Origin: an uncultured Flavobacteriaceae bacterium
GTDB taxonomy: Bacteria > Bacteroidota > Bacteroidia > Flavobacteriales > Flavobacteriaceae
Length of the DNA stretch: 64,000 nt
Assembly: GCA_905181625.1 (NCBI GenBank)
Contig: CAJIYJ010000003.1
Span: 186,001-250,000, forward strand
Direction: 5' to 3'
Below the pieces are notes generated by a model, which was not told the origin of the DNA, ran no database searches, and saw only the letters and a list, made by a program, of their open reading frames with translations. Below are positions 18,092 to 28,075 of the stretch, piece after piece (positions within the stretch are counted from its first letter, which is position 1; every line of letters starts with the position of its first letter). The translations under genes were made by a program, and so were the position numbers.

Positions 18092-18313
18092 TTATGGAAC
18101 AGCATCAAATCCTTTTCCACCCCAAGGATTACATTTAACAATTCTTTTAAGTCCTAAAAAACTTCCTTTAATTAGTCCGTGTTTTTGCAAACACAACTTA
18201 AAATATTCTGAACATGTTGGTGAATATCGACATGTTGAAGGGAGTATAGGGGAAATTAAAATTTGGTAGGATCTAATGATGATGATTAAAGGAAATACAA
18301 GTATTTTCTTCAT
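18092..18313 (-). CDS. yidD: Membrane protein insertion efficiency factor YidD
   Basis: A 73-residue protein with an N-terminal amphipathic or hydrophobic stretch and the family motifs [13 protein letters not shown] and [12 protein letters not shown]. YidD helps YidC insert inner-membrane proteins. The ATG at 18313 overlaps the cysS stop (TGATG), implying translational coupling, so I prefer it to the TTG one codon earlier. Confidence 0.93.
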   Translation of the reverse strand: MKKILVFPLIIIIRSYQILISPILPSTCRYSPTCSEYFKLCLQKHGLIKGSFLGLKRIVKCNPWGGKGFDAVP

Positions 18314-19797
18314 CAAATAAATTTATATGAAGAATCTTTTTTTTCATCATTTAATTGAACACCTATTTCTAATAATTCATTTCTAATTTGGTCTGATAGC
18401 TCAAAATTCTTGTTCACTCTAGCTTGATTACGTAGTTTAATAAGTAACTTGATTAATTCATTTGATGAGTCTTTTCTAGTTGAATTGTCGCTTTCTTTCA
18501 TAAAGCCTAAAACATTAAATAAAAAATTATTAAATACCTCATGTAACTTCTCTTTGTCAGATATTTTTAAGTTTTTAGATTTAATATTCACACTATTAAT
18601 GAACTTGATACAATCAAACATTTCTGCTATTAGCATAGGAGTATTAAAATCATCATTCATTTTAGAATAGCAATTTGCAATCCAAAGGTCTACATCAAAA
18701 TCAGATTTTTTTTCATTACAATCAAGTTTAGAAATTAAATTGTATCCGCTCATTAGTTTATTAAACCCTTTTTCAGAAGCTAATAAAGCATCATTACTTA
18801 AATCTAAAACACTTCTATAGTGAGCTTGATAAATAAAAAATTTAACCACGTTCGGACTGAAAGATTTACTCAGGATCTTATTGTTTCCATTAAATATTTC
18901 ATTTGGTAAAATGAAATTTTCTATAGATTTTGACATTTTTTTTCCGTTCAATGTCAACATATTAGTGTGCATCCAATATTTAGCAGGATTACTACCGTCA
19001 ATAGCTTCCGATTGAGCTATTTCACAATCGTGATGTGGAAATTTCAAGTCTAATCCCCCTCCGTGAATATCAAAAAAATCACCTAAATATTTCTTACTCA
19101 TGGAAGTACATTCTAAATGCCATCCGGGGAATCCTTTTCCCCATGGTGAATTCCAAAACATAATATGATTTTCTTCAGCTTTCTTCCATAAAGCAAAATC
19201 TTGAGGATTTTTTTTATCAGTTCCACCGTCTAATGCTCTAGACTGGTTCATCATATCTTCAACCTTTCTTCCGCTCAATTTTCCATAAGTATTAGATACA
19301 TTGAATTTTAAAATATCAAAATAAACAGAACCGTTTTTTTCATAGCCGTATCCAGCATCAATAATTTGCTTTATACTATCAATTTGTTCAATAATATGCC
19401 CAGAAGCTGTTGGTTCAATATTTGGAGGAATTGTATTTAATTTTTCTAAAATACTATGAAAATCTAATGTGTATTTTTGAACTATCTCCATCGGTTCAAT
19501 ATTTTCTAATCGAGCCTTTTTTGACACTTTATCTTCGCCAGACCCATCTTCATTTTCTAAATGACCTACATCTGTTAAGTTTCTTACGTATCTTACTTTG
19601 TAGCCTATATGAGATAGGTATCTATAAATTAAATCAAATGAAATAAAGGTTCTGCAATTTCCTAGATGTGCATTATTGTATACTGTTGGTCCGCAAACAT
19701 ACATTCCAACATTATCATTATCTATTGGGACAAAAAAATCTTTTTTACCTGAGAGTGAGTTGTGTATTTTTAAATCTTTACAATATTCAGATTTCAT
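18313..19797 (-). CDS. cysS: Cysteinyl-tRNA synthetase
   Basis: A 494-residue class I aminoacyl-tRNA synthetase that charges tRNA-Cys. The HIGH-type motif appears as HLGN within [13 protein letters not shown], and KKMSKS is present further on. Zinc ligands are seen at Cys34 and in the WHLECTSMS and [10 protein letters not shown] regions. Length is normal. It starts 7 nt after folE and is coupled to yidD by a 1-nt overlap. Confidence 0.97.
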   Translation of the reverse strand: MKSEYCKDLKIHNSLSGKKDFFVPIDNDNVGMYVCGPTVYNNAHLGNCRTFISFDLIYRYLSHIGYKVRYVRNLTDVGHLENEDGSGEDKVSKKARLENIEPMEIVQKYTLDFHSILEKLNTIPPNIEPTASGHIIEQIDSIKQIIDAGYGYEKNGSVYFDILKFNVSNTYGKLSGRKVEDMMNQSRALDGGTDKKNPQDFALWKKAEENHIMFWNSPWGKGFPGWHLECTSMSKKYLGDFFDIHGGGLDLKFPHHDCEIAQSEAIDGSNPAKYWMHTNMLTLNGKKMSKSIENFILPNEIFNGNNKILSKSFSPNVVKFFIYQAHYRSVLDLSNDALLASEKGFNKLMSGYNLISKLDCNEKKSDFDVDLWIANCYSKMNDDFNTPMLIAEMFDCIKFINSVNIKSKNLKISDKEKLHEVFNNFLFNVLGFMKESDNSTRKDSSNELIKLLIKLRNQARVNKNFELSDQIRNELLEIGVQLNDEKKDSSYKFI

Positions 19798-19804
19798 TTT
19801 TATA

Positions 19805-20485
19805 TTATAGTGAACTTTCGTTACGAATATAATCTAAAAATTCTCTTTTAACACTTTTGTCTTTAAACTTACCTCCAAATTCAGCAGTCACTGTGCTACT
19901 GTCTATATCTTTTATTCCTCTAGAATTAACACATAAATGTTTAGCATCAATTACACATGCTACATTTTTTGTTTTAAGTGCTTCTTGAAGAGCTCTAACT
20001 ATTTGAATAGTTAATCTTTCTTGAACTTGAGGCCTTTTTGAGAAGTATTCTACAATTCTATTCATTTTTGAAAGACCAATTACAGTTCCGTTAGAAAAAT
20101 ATGCAACATGAGCTTTACCTACTATTGGAAGTAAGTGGTGTTCACAAGTAGAATAAACTGTAATATTTTTCTCAACTAACATTTCTTGATAGTTATATTT
20201 ATTTTCAAATGTTGATGATTTTGGAAGGTTTTCAGGTTTTAACCCTCCAAAAATTTCATTAACAAACATTTTTGCTACCCTAGAAGGTGTTCCTTTTAAA
20301 CTGTCATCAGTCAAGTCCATTCCTAACGTTTGAAGAATATTAAGAACATCTTTTTCTATTATTTTAATTTTTTCTTGGTCAGATATTTCAAAAGCATCGT
20401 CACGAATTGGAGTGTTAGCAGATGAAGAAACATGGTCGTCTCCGATTAAGTCTAGTTGTTCTTCGAAAAGTTTGTCGTATTTCAT
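19805..20485 (-). CDS. folE: GTP cyclohydrolase I
   Basis: A 226-residue enzyme converting GTP to 7,8-dihydroneopterin triphosphate, the first step of tetrahydrofolate and other pterin synthesis. Zinc and catalytic residues are in STCEHHLLP (Cys and two His) and the later KHLCVNSRG (Cys). [22 protein letters not shown] is the family core. The N-terminal 35 residues are a non-conserved acidic extension common in Bacteroidota. It is the first gene of the minus-strand run; folP for the same pathway is at 44248. Confidence 0.97.
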   Translation of the reverse strand: MKYDKLFEEQLDLIGDDHVSSSANTPIRDDAFEISDQEKIKIIEKDVLNILQTLGMDLTDDSLKGTPSRVAKMFVNEIFGGLKPENLPKSSTFENKYNYQEMLVEKNITVYSTCEHHLLPIVGKAHVAYFSNGTVIGLSKMNRIVEYFSKRPQVQERLTIQIVRALQEALKTKNVACVIDAKHLCVNSRGIKDIDSSTVTAEFGGKFKDKSVKREFLDYIRNESSL

Positions 20486-20570
20486 ATTAAAATTTCAAGT
20501 GTAAATATAATTAAAGATTAATTAATAGAATAATAGATTTTATTTATTGAGACATATGATATTCTCAATT

Positions 20571-22082
20571 TTAGAATTTAAAAATTAAAGATAAATTAGA
20601 CAGGGAGTGAGTGGTGTCAATTTGTGCTAAATCAGTCAATCCTGAGTCAAATAACTGATGTTTTTTATTAGATTTCAGGATCTTATGAGAAAAATTAATA
20701 ATTGTTTCACCTAAATCGTATCCAAAACCAAAGGATAATGATTTTGAATCTGCCATCATATCTAAATCTTTATATGGACTTGCTATTTTTGTATAACCAC
20801 CTCTAAAACTAAATTTTTCTATTCTTATTTCACTTCCCATTCTAATGTCAAGTGTGTTAGTAAGTTTGGTGTTAATATTTCTATTTATATTTAAAAAATC
20901 TTTATTTGGTTTTAACTTCGATTTTGAATAATCTTTACTAACAAGATCGATACTTAATATTCCAAAGTTACCTAGAACAATGGCTGCGCTAGTAGTAATT
21001 ACAGAGGGAGTGTTTATTTTATAATCTGGGTAAGCATTGATTACTTGTGGGTTAACTTTGTCTTGGTATTTAACGCCATCAAGGTCTACAGATCTTATTT
21101 CAAGAGACTGATATGTTTGATCTCGTAAAGTATACCATGTAGGTGATTGGTAAGAAAGTCCAAATCGAAAAGAATTAAATTTTGCAATCCCGCCTAATTG
21201 AATTGAGACACCTTCACCTTGAGTTATTAAACTATTTTCAAAACTAATAGCTGTTATAGCAGAATTCTCAGAAAAATTACTTTCGTTGTGTACTATATAA
21301 TTTTCAATATATATATTATGAGTGTTTAGATTCATTCCAAAATAAAAATTTTTTTTGTATTGGATGGCAAAATTGAAGTTATATTTAGTGTTTACTCCTT
21401 TAGTCTCACTAATGTATTGTTGGTCAACTCCTTCACTGTAATTTGCTAAAGAGTAGAAACTATTAGAATCTTTATCATAATTTATAAGATAAGCCTGGTA
21501 TCCTAAAAAAGCTTGTTGTGCAGAAAAACCATAGTTCTCCCCTAAATATTTATATACACCAGAAACACTTTCATTACTTCCAACACTAAGATCTTCCGTA
21601 TTAAGACCAGTTGAATTATTTAAAAAAAATTTGTCTATAGAATTTAAAGAGTTTCTTCCCTTTACAACAAAATTATCTTTAAAAGAGTTACTTGTTTGAA
21701 TATTAAATCCAAAAGAAATTTTATTAATATTTCCCTCGGCATAATTTTTTAATAGCCATATAACTCCACCTTGACTAAATGAAAAATCATTAGCGTCTTG
21801 ACTTTCATGGTTATTGAAAAAAATTGTTTTGTTTTCTTTTTTTTCTAATGAAAGTGTAAAACCATATTCATTATCATTGAAAACAGCACTTCCTGCAGGA
21901 TTTGTATTGATGGCTGATAAATCTCCTCCCAAAGCTCCAAAGGCACCTCCCATAGATTCAAATCTTGCGGTTCCGTTAGGATTGTCCATTAAGGTATTTA
22001 GTATTTCATTTACACTTTGAGCACGTGTAATTACTGAAATAAATAAAAATAAAAATATTATAGCAAATGACTTTCTAATCAT
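20571..22082 (-). CDS. Outer-membrane beta-barrel of the OmpP1/FadL type
   Basis: A 503-residue protein with a signal peptide (cleavage after about residue 21, TRAQS) followed by NGTARFESMGGAFGALGGDLSAINTNPAG, the typical start of flavobacterial OmpP1/FadL-like porins, and alternating beta-strand sequence to the end (terminal SLIFKF). These barrels transport hydrophobic compounds; the substrate here is unknown. It starts 4 nt after the repeat-containing lipoprotein gene on the same strand, so the two are probably cotranscribed. Confidence 0.85.
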   Translation of the reverse strand: MIRKSFAIIFLFLFISVITRAQSVNEILNTLMDNPNGTARFESMGGAFGALGGDLSAINTNPAGSAVFNDNEYGFTLSLEKKENKTIFFNNHESQDANDFSFSQGGVIWLLKNYAEGNINKISFGFNIQTSNSFKDNFVVKGRNSLNSIDKFFLNNSTGLNTEDLSVGSNESVSGVYKYLGENYGFSAQQAFLGYQAYLINYDKDSNSFYSLANYSEGVDQQYISETKGVNTKYNFNFAIQYKKNFYFGMNLNTHNIYIENYIVHNESNFSENSAITAISFENSLITQGEGVSIQLGGIAKFNSFRFGLSYQSPTWYTLRDQTYQSLEIRSVDLDGVKYQDKVNPQVINAYPDYKINTPSVITTSAAIVLGNFGILSIDLVSKDYSKSKLKPNKDFLNINRNINTKLTNTLDIRMGSEIRIEKFSFRGGYTKIASPYKDLDMMADSKSLSFGFGYDLGETIINFSHKILKSNKKHQLFDSGLTDLAQIDTTHSLSNLSLIFKF

Positions 22083-22086
22083 AATT

Positions 22087-23310
22087 TTATCTTCTCCCTT
22101 TAGAAGTTCCTACCGACGACCTTGAAGATGAGCTAGTGCTACTTGATGAACTTCTAACTGGTGGTGAGGAATAAGATGATCTAGAGCTACTGTTATTAGA
22201 ATTTGAACTAGATCTAGATACATTGTATGATTTATTATTCGAACTATTAGAGTTTTGATTACCATTGCTGGTTCTAGATACATCATAAGATCTTTTATTG
22301 GAACTATTTGAATTACTTACAGAATTTCCGTTAGATCTTTTTCTACTTAATTGAAAATTTGATTTTCCATTTGAAGATCTTTCGTAAGATCTAGTATTTG
22401 TGTTTGATCCACCACCATTATTAATTTCTCCTTCATTTTGATATCCTCTAGAATTAGAGTTTCCACCTAGATTTTTTAAACTGTAATAAATTCTATTGAT
22501 ATTTCTAGACTTATTGATTTCATCAGATGATTTATCGCTATCAGAACTGTTATTGACGTCAAGTTCATTTCTTCCAACGTTGTAGTTGGATATATCTCTT
22601 CTGTCTATAGAAGCATTTGTATTGCCTGCTAAGTCAGCTATTTTGTTGCCATTATTTGAATACCCACTAACTCTTCTTCCGTTCATATAAGCTATCCCTC
22701 TGTTGTAAGAATCATTGTTGTAATTTGTACCATAACCACCATAACCACCATAACCACCATAACCACCATAACCACCATAACCACCATAACCATAAGGTCT
22801 AAACATATAATCCCAATAACTATAACCACCATATCTTGAGTATGGAGAGAACATGTAGTAATAATGATAGTCGTAAAAACTGTTTCCAAATGGACTCATG
22901 TACCATGAATTCATATAAAATGGATTGTAATAACTAGACCAATAAGCTCCCAAAAAATTACGATCTCTGAACTTAATGTTGATTGAATCCGGGTTATCTC
23001 CCCATGATCCATAACTGTTATTATATACGATATCTGTATTTTCTCCGCTAGAGTAGGAGTTTATGTCTGTAATGATACTGTCATTAGTAGTGTTATTTAA
23101 GCCATATTCCTGTGCTTTTTGATCAAAATAATCTTTGTAATAAATTCCGTTTTGATCCGTTTTACTCACATTGGTATTTTCTCCATATACTCCATCATTT
23201 GATGCATATTCACTAGAGTTAAATGATCCACAGCTAGTTAAAGTAAATGCTCCCAAAACCAAAGAAAATATTTTTATGTTTTTTAAAGTAATCAAACAAG
23301 TATTTTTCAT
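22087..23310 (-). CDS. Lipoprotein with Gly-Gly-Tyr repeats and Ser/Asn-rich tail
   Basis: A 407-residue protein starting with a lipoprotein signal (LTSCG, acylated Cys about residue 27). Residues about 115-160 are Tyr/Phe-rich, followed by about six tandem Gly-Gly-Tyr triplets, and the last third is low-complexity Ser/Asn/Arg. No enzyme domain is seen. It is probably an envelope-associated, perhaps self-associating protein, but its function is unknown. The genes are arranged as this lipoprotein, then the OmpP1-like barrel, with proS divergent. The repeat is encoded by a 9-bp direct repeat that could vary in number. Confidence 0.8.
   Translation of the reverse strand: MKNTCLITLKNIKIFSLVLGAFTLTSCGSFNSSEYASNDGVYGENTNVSKTDQNGIYYKDYFDQKAQEYGLNNTTNDSIITDINSYSSGENTDIVYNNSYGSWGDNPDSINIKFRDRNFLGAYWSSYYNPFYMNSWYMSPFGNSFYDYHYYYMFSPYSRYGGYSYWDYMFRPYGYGGYGGYGGYGGYGGYGGYGTNYNNDSYNRGIAYMNGRRVSGYSNNGNKIADLAGNTNASIDRRDISNYNVGRNELDVNNSSDSDKSSDEINKSRNINRIYYSLKNLGGNSNSRGYQNEGEINNGGGSNTNTRSYERSSNGKSNFQLSRKRSNGNSVSNSNSSNKRSYDVSRTSNGNQNSNSSNNKSYNVSRSSSNSNNSSSRSSYSSPPVRSSSSSTSSSSRSSVGTSKGRR
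22729..22793 (-). repeat. 9-bp tandem repeat encoding Gly-Gly-Tyr
   Basis: About seven copies of CCATAACCA (plus strand) lie head to tail inside the lipoprotein gene. The unit is a multiple of three, so copy-number change alters length without breaking the frame. Confidence 0.85.
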
Positions 23311-23388
23311 TGTAATATTATTATTGTTAGAATATAGTTAATTTAGCACTCATACATAATTAATCAATTATTATGCCAAAAACAATTT

Positions 23389-24867
23389 ATGGGTAAAAAA
23401 CTAACAAAAAGAAAAGAGGATTATTCAAGGTGGTATAATGAACTAGTTGTAAAGGCAGATCTTGCAGAAAATTCATCTGTTAGAGGTTGTATGGTAATTA
23501 AACCATATGGTTATGCAATTTGGGAAAAAATGCAAGCTCAACTTGATTTAATGTTTAAGGAAACCGGACATCAAAACGCATATTTTCCTTTGTTTATTCC
23601 AAAGAGTTTGTTTGAAGCTGAAGAGAAAAATGCAGAAGGTTTTGCCAAAGAATGTGCAATCGTAACTCATTATAGACTAAAAAATGATCCTGACAATCCT
23701 GGAAAATTAATTGTTGATGAAAATGCTAAACTTGAAGAAGAACTAATTGTTAGGCCTACAAGTGAAGCTATAATCTGGAATACTTACAAGAAATGGATTC
23801 AATCTTATAGAGATCTTCCTATTTTAATTAATCAATGGGCGAATGTAGTAAGATGGGAAATGAGAACTCGGTTATTTTTAAGAACAGCAGAGTTTTTATG
23901 GCAAGAAGGTCATACGGCACATTCAACTAAAGAAGAAGCAGTAGACGAAGCTATCTTAATGAATAATATTTATGCTGAATTTGCACAGAAATTCATGGGA
24001 ATTCCTGTAATAAAAGGTATGAAATCAGAAAGCGAAAAATTTGCAGGTGCTGAGGATACTTACTGTATAGAAGCGCTTATGCAAGACGGAAAAGCATTAC
24101 AAGCTGGAACTTCTCATTTTTTAGGTCAAAATTTTGCTAAAGCCTTTGATGTGAAGTTTGCTAATAAGAAAGGATCTTTAGATTTTGTTTGGGCTACTTC
24201 ATGGGGGGTTTCAACCAGGTTAATGGGTGCTTTGATTATGACTCATAGTGATGACAATGGCTTGGTACTTCCACCTAAGTTAGCTCCTATTCAAGTTGTT
24301 ATTATCCCTATCTATAAGTCGGATGAAGAATTTAGTTCTATATGCGATGTTGTAAACCCTATTTTAAATCAATTAAAAACAAAAGGGATAAGTGTTTTAT
24401 TTGATAAAAGAGACACCTACAAACCTGGGTTTAAATTTAATGAACATGAAATAAAAGGAGTTCCTATTCGAATTGCAATCGGACCTAAAGACTTAGAAAA
24501 TTCTACTCTTGAAATTTTTAGAAGAGATAAAATGGAAAAAGAAACAATTAACATTGATGAAGTATTATGTAAAATTGATTTTTTAATAAATGATATTCAA
24601 ACAAATTTATTTGACAAGGCAAAGCTGTTTACTAATTCTAATATAAGGAAAGTAGATACTTTTGTTGAATTTAAATCTATACTTAAAAATAATGGAGGTT
24701 TCATTTCAGCACATTGGGATGGAACATCAGAAACTGAAGAAAGAATTAAAAAAGAGACTAAAGCAACAATTAGATGTATTCCTTTAGACAGCTCTGTAGA
24801 AGTGGGTAAATGTATCTATTCTAATAAGCCATCAAAGCAAAGAGTTTTATTTGCTAAGGCTTATTGA
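23389..24867 (+). CDS. proS: Prolyl-tRNA synthetase
   Basis: A 492-residue class II synthetase of the short archaeal/eukaryotic-like type without the editing insertion. Motif 2 is around [20 protein letters not shown] and WQEGHTAH, and motif 3 around the [19 protein letters not shown] region. The anticodon-binding domain follows, and the C-terminal zinc-binding-like domain ends the protein. It charges tRNA-Pro. It is divergent from the repeat lipoprotein. Confidence 0.97.
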   Translation: MGKKLTKRKEDYSRWYNELVVKADLAENSSVRGCMVIKPYGYAIWEKMQAQLDLMFKETGHQNAYFPLFIPKSLFEAEEKNAEGFAKECAIVTHYRLKNDPDNPGKLIVDENAKLEEELIVRPTSEAIIWNTYKKWIQSYRDLPILINQWANVVRWEMRTRLFLRTAEFLWQEGHTAHSTKEEAVDEAILMNNIYAEFAQKFMGIPVIKGMKSESEKFAGAEDTYCIEALMQDGKALQAGTSHFLGQNFAKAFDVKFANKKGSLDFVWATSWGVSTRLMGALIMTHSDDNGLVLPPKLAPIQVVIIPIYKSDEEFSSICDVVNPILNQLKTKGISVLFDKRDTYKPGFKFNEHEIKGVPIRIAIGPKDLENSTLEIFRRDKMEKETINIDEVLCKIDFLINDIQTNLFDKAKLFTNSNIRKVDTFVEFKSILKNNGGFISAHWDGTSETEERIKKETKATIRCIPLDSSVEVGKCIYSNKPSKQRVLFAKAY

Positions 24868-24898
24868 TTTTGTGACTTAATAAATTAAAAAAATTATG

Positions 24899-24929
24899 TT
24901 GCAAGTTTGTATCCTTTGAATTACATTTG
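24899..24929 (+). promoter_or_regulatory. Promoter of tRNA-Glu and rpsT, TTG-N20-TACATTTG
   Basis: TTG at 24899-24901 and TACATTTG at 24922-24929, spaced 20 nt, match the Bacteroidota promoter consensus fully. Transcription would begin just before the tRNA. Confidence 0.65.
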
Positions 24930-24944
24930 CATTCGTTTTTACTA

Positions 24945-25016
24945 GGCCCGTTCGTCTATCGGCTAGGACGCCAGGTTTTCATCCTGGTAAGAGGGGTTCG
25001 ATTCCCCTACGGGCTA
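24945..25016 (+). tRNA. tRNA-Glu (anticodon TTC)
   Basis: A 72-nt cloverleaf: acceptor GGCCCGT pairs with ACGGGCT (one G-U), the anticodon arm has loop TTTTCAT with TTC, and the T-arm reads GGGGTTCGATTCCCC. CCA is not encoded. rpsT follows 13 nt after and could share the transcript. Confidence 0.97.
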
Positions 25017-25029
25017 CTAAATTAATTAT

Positions 25030-25281
25030 ATGGCTAATCATAAATCAGCGTTAAAAAGAATTAGAAGAAATGAAGCTGTTAAACTTAGAAATAAGGTTCA
25101 GCATAAAGCTACTAGAAACGTTATTAAAAAGCTTAAAGATTTAACTTCAAAGAAAGAAGCTAACAAATTGTTACCTTCAGTTGTTTCTATGTTAGATAAA
25201 TTAGTTAAGAATAACATTATTCATGCTAATAAGTCTGCTAATCTTAAATCTAAGCTAACTAAACAAGTTTCTTCTTTATAA
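25030..25281 (+). CDS. rpsT: 30S ribosomal protein S20
   Basis: An 83-residue basic helical protein with the family start ANHKSALKRIRRNE and a Lys/Ala-rich body. It binds 16S rRNA early in 30S assembly. The start lies right after tRNA-Glu, with which it probably shares a promoter, and the gene converges on rho. Confidence 0.97.
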   Translation: MANHKSALKRIRRNEAVKLRNKVQHKATRNVIKKLKDLTSKKEANKLLPSVVSMLDKLVKNNIIHANKSANLKSKLTKQVSSL

Positions 25282-25294
25282 TTTAAAGTTGTAA

Positions 25295-26794
25295 TTAAGA
25301 ATTCATTGATATAAGAAACTCTTCATTGTTAAGAGATCTTTTTATTCTATCGTTAATGAATTCCATGGCTTCGACAGGGTTCATGTCGGCTAAATACTTT
25401 CTCATTACCCACATCCTTTGAATAGTATTTTTATCTAATAATAAATCATCTCGTCTTGTTCCTGAGGAAACTAGATCAATTGCAGGAAATATTCTTCTGT
25501 TTGAAATTCTTCTATCTAATTGAAGTTCCATATTACCAGTTCCTTTAAACTCTTCAAAGATTACTTCGTCCATTTTAGAACCAGTTTCTGTCAAGGCAGT
25601 AGCTATTATTGATAAGGACCCGCCTCCTTCAATATTTCTTGCAGCTCCAAAAAATCTTTTTGGCTTGTGAAGTGCGTTTGCGTCAACACCTCCACTTAAT
25701 ATTTTACCAGAAGCTGGCTGAACAGTGTTATAGGCTCTGGCTAGCCTAGTAATAGAATCTAAAAGTATTACAACATCATGGCCACATTCAACTAATCTTT
25801 TCGCTTTTTCTAAAACAATATTAGCCACTTTTACATGTCTATCCGCAGGCTCATCAAAAGTAGAGGCAACTACCTCCCCCTTAACGTTTCTTTGCATATC
25901 TGTAACCTCTTCAGGTCTTTCGTCAATTAAAAGTACAATTTGGTAAACTTCTGGATGATTTGCAGCTATAGCATTAGCCACGTCCTTTAGAAGCATTGTT
26001 TTACCAGTTTTAGGTTGAGAAACAATCATTCCTCTTTGACCCTTACCAATTGGAGAAAACAAATCCATTATGCGAGTAGATACAGTACTATTTTTTCCAG
26101 CAATATTAAACTTTTCATCAGGAAATAAAGGAGTTAAGTGTTCGAATGAAACTCTATCTCTTACAACGTTAGGGCTTAGTCCATTAATTAAAGAAACCTT
26201 AATTAAAGGAAAATATTTTTCTCCTTCCTTAGGAGGTCTAACATGTCCTAAAACTGTATCACCAGTTTTTAAGCCAAACAATTTTACTTGAGATTGAGAA
26301 ACATATATGTCATCAGGAGAATTTAGGTAATTGTAATCTGAAGATCTTAAAAACCCATAACCTTCTTGCATAATATCCAATACTCCTTCACTTTCAATTA
26401 TTCCATCAAATTCAAAATCGGGTTCTTTATATCTATTTCTATTGTCTTTGTTATGACTTTTTTCTTTTCTAACGAAATTATTTGGTTTACTAATATGTAT
26501 ATTATCTTTTTTTGCTTCCGGTTCTTCCTTCATAGTTGAAGGTTTTTTTTGTAGTTTATTTTCGGAGTTTTTTATAACCGTTTCCGTTTTTTCTTTCGAC
26601 TCTATCTTTTTATTAATTAGTGGTTCTTCTTTCTCAATGTTTTTAGAGACAGTAGGATTAGAAGCATAATGATCAATGATCTTATAAGCCAAATCCATTT
26701 TTTTTAATCCAGTAATTTTTTCTACGCCAAGATCAGAAGCTATCTTTTGTAGCTCAACAATCTTTTTTTCTTTTAAAGCTGATATTTCAAACAT
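25295..26794 (-). CDS. rho: Transcription termination factor Rho
   Basis: A 499-residue hexameric RNA helicase ending transcription at Rho-dependent sites. Residues 1-45 are a Rho N-terminal domain ([17 protein letters not shown]). A long charged Lys/Glu/Asn linker (about 50-125) follows, as often seen in Bacteroidota. The RNA-binding cold-shock-like domain starts near [14 protein letters not shown], and the ATPase core has Walker [24 protein letters not shown] and the R-loop/Q-loop motifs GGVDANAL. Complete. It is divergent from the DUF4293 gene, with a 145-bp leader region in between that could support Rho autoregulation. Confidence 0.97.
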   Translation of the reverse strand: MFEISALKEKKIVELQKIASDLGVEKITGLKKMDLAYKIIDHYASNPTVSKNIEKEEPLINKKIESKEKTETVIKNSENKLQKKPSTMKEEPEAKKDNIHISKPNNFVRKEKSHNKDNRNRYKEPDFEFDGIIESEGVLDIMQEGYGFLRSSDYNYLNSPDDIYVSQSQVKLFGLKTGDTVLGHVRPPKEGEKYFPLIKVSLINGLSPNVVRDRVSFEHLTPLFPDEKFNIAGKNSTVSTRIMDLFSPIGKGQRGMIVSQPKTGKTMLLKDVANAIAANHPEVYQIVLLIDERPEEVTDMQRNVKGEVVASTFDEPADRHVKVANIVLEKAKRLVECGHDVVILLDSITRLARAYNTVQPASGKILSGGVDANALHKPKRFFGAARNIEGGGSLSIIATALTETGSKMDEVIFEEFKGTGNMELQLDRRISNRRIFPAIDLVSSGTRRDDLLLDKNTIQRMWVMRKYLADMNPVEAMEFINDRIKRSLNNEEFLISMNS

Positions 26795-26939
26795 TTATCT
26801 TAATTAATTAAATATGTATTAGGGAGGAGTTATGATTTCTATATGTGATCTGGGAGTGATTATTTGTAATCTTTGCTAATATACAAACTATTTATTAAAA
26901 CACATTTATTTTGTAATTTTACGAAAAATAAATAATAAT

Positions 26940-27347
26940 ATGATTCAAAGAATTCAATCTATATTTATGTTTTTGTTGGCTTTAATAAATATAATTTTAA
27001 TTATTTCTATAGATAGTGATCCCCCCAGTTCTATTCCAGAATCTTACTTTGGATATTATAGAATATATATTACTGATTATTTTTTTTCAGAAATTATTTC
27101 ACTCATTGTTTTGATTAACATTTTCTTGTTTAAACATTCAAAAACACAAATGAATATTTTAAGAACCATAGCTCTAGTATTGATATTTGGATTTTTAAAT
27201 TTTATCGATGAAAGAGGTGAAGAAGTTCAAGGAATCCGTTTTTGGGGATTTAGTTACTTTCTGATCTCTTTTATACTTATCATGTTGTCAATTAGATATA
27301 TTAAAAAAGACCAGGCAATAATAAGTTCTTCTAATAGATTAAGATAA
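26940..27347 (+). CDS. DUF4293 family membrane protein
   Basis: A 135-residue protein starting MIQRIQSIF with about four hydrophobic segments and a basic cytoplasmic tail. This family is widespread in Bacteroidota and often lies beside rho. No function is known. The ATG has no obvious alternative. Confidence 0.85.
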   Translation: MIQRIQSIFMFLLALINIILIISIDSDPPSSIPESYFGYYRIYITDYFFSEIISLIVLINIFLFKHSKTQMNILRTIALVLIFGFLNFIDERGEEVQGIRFWGFSYFLISFILIMLSIRYIKKDQAIISSSNRLR

Positions 27348-27352
27348 ATATT

Positions 27353-28075
27353 TTATTCAGTATTAAAAGTCAATACGTTGGAGTAACTGCTATTGACGCC
27401 ATCTGATGTTTTTACTCTCCAGTAGTATGTTGTTGCAGCTTCCAATTCTAATTCTAATGATTCACCTTCAATATCAGTTTGGCTAGAGGGTGGAGTTTGC
27501 TTTCCATCTATTGTATCTACATACAAAGTGTATTTTAGAGTATCCCCAGCATCTGGGTCACTACCTTCCCAAGTAAATTTTACTTTACCAAATCCATCTC
27601 TTGCTATAGTAGATCCTGATTTTGGTGTTTTAAGTTCAGCAGTAAAAGGAGCATAATTAATTATTCCTTTTCCCGCTACATAAAATTTCCAAGTATCACT
27701 ATTAGTTGTTTTTGAACTAGCTGAATTTTTAGATATTACGTACCAAGAATAGGGAACTCCTTTGTCTAAATTAGCTAAAGATTTAGAACTTGTTAATCCA
27801 GTGTTATTAATAGTTACAATTGTATTTAAATCAGTTATCGTAAGATCATAGGAATCGGTATTCAAAGTGACAGTCCATGTAAATTCAATTTGACTTTGAG
27901 TATCTGAAATACTCGAACCAGTCTCACAAGTTTTGTTATTTTCTGGTGCTACTAATGTAGATTTTCCAGGAGATGTTGTATCAATGTCATTAGAATCATA
28001 ATCATCCCCATTATTGCAACTAATTACTAATGTTAGTGTAAAAATAAAAATAAAAAACTTTAATATACTTTTCAT
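27353..28075 (-). CDS. Lipoprotein with two fibronectin type III-like domains
   Basis: A 240-residue protein with a lipoprotein signal (LVISC, acylated Cys about residue 20), then two FN3-like domains: residues about 40-130 (ending SWYVISKN and TWKFYV) and about 145-240 (KVKFTWEGSDPDAGD to YYWRVKTSDG). The ATG overlaps the stop of the giant surface-protein gene by 4 nt, so it is translationally coupled to it. It would act at the cell surface, perhaps anchoring or presenting its partner. The pairing is inferred from the overlap only. Confidence 0.85.
   Translation of the reverse strand: MKSILKFFIFIFTLTLVISCNNGDDYDSNDIDTTSPGKSTLVAPENNKTCETGSSISDTQSQIEFTWTVTLNTDSYDLTITDLNTIVTINNTGLTSSKSLANLDKGVPYSWYVISKNSASSKTTNSDTWKFYVAGKGIINYAPFTAELKTPKSGSTIARDGFGKVKFTWEGSDPDAGDTLKYTLYVDTIDGKQTPPSSQTDIEGESLELELEAATTYYWRVKTSDGVNSSYSNVLTFNTE

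Noticed and set aside
22692-22889. Minus-strand frame in the Gly-Gly-Tyr repeat region with Met/Val repeats
   Set aside because: It is an out-of-frame shadow of the 9-bp repeat.
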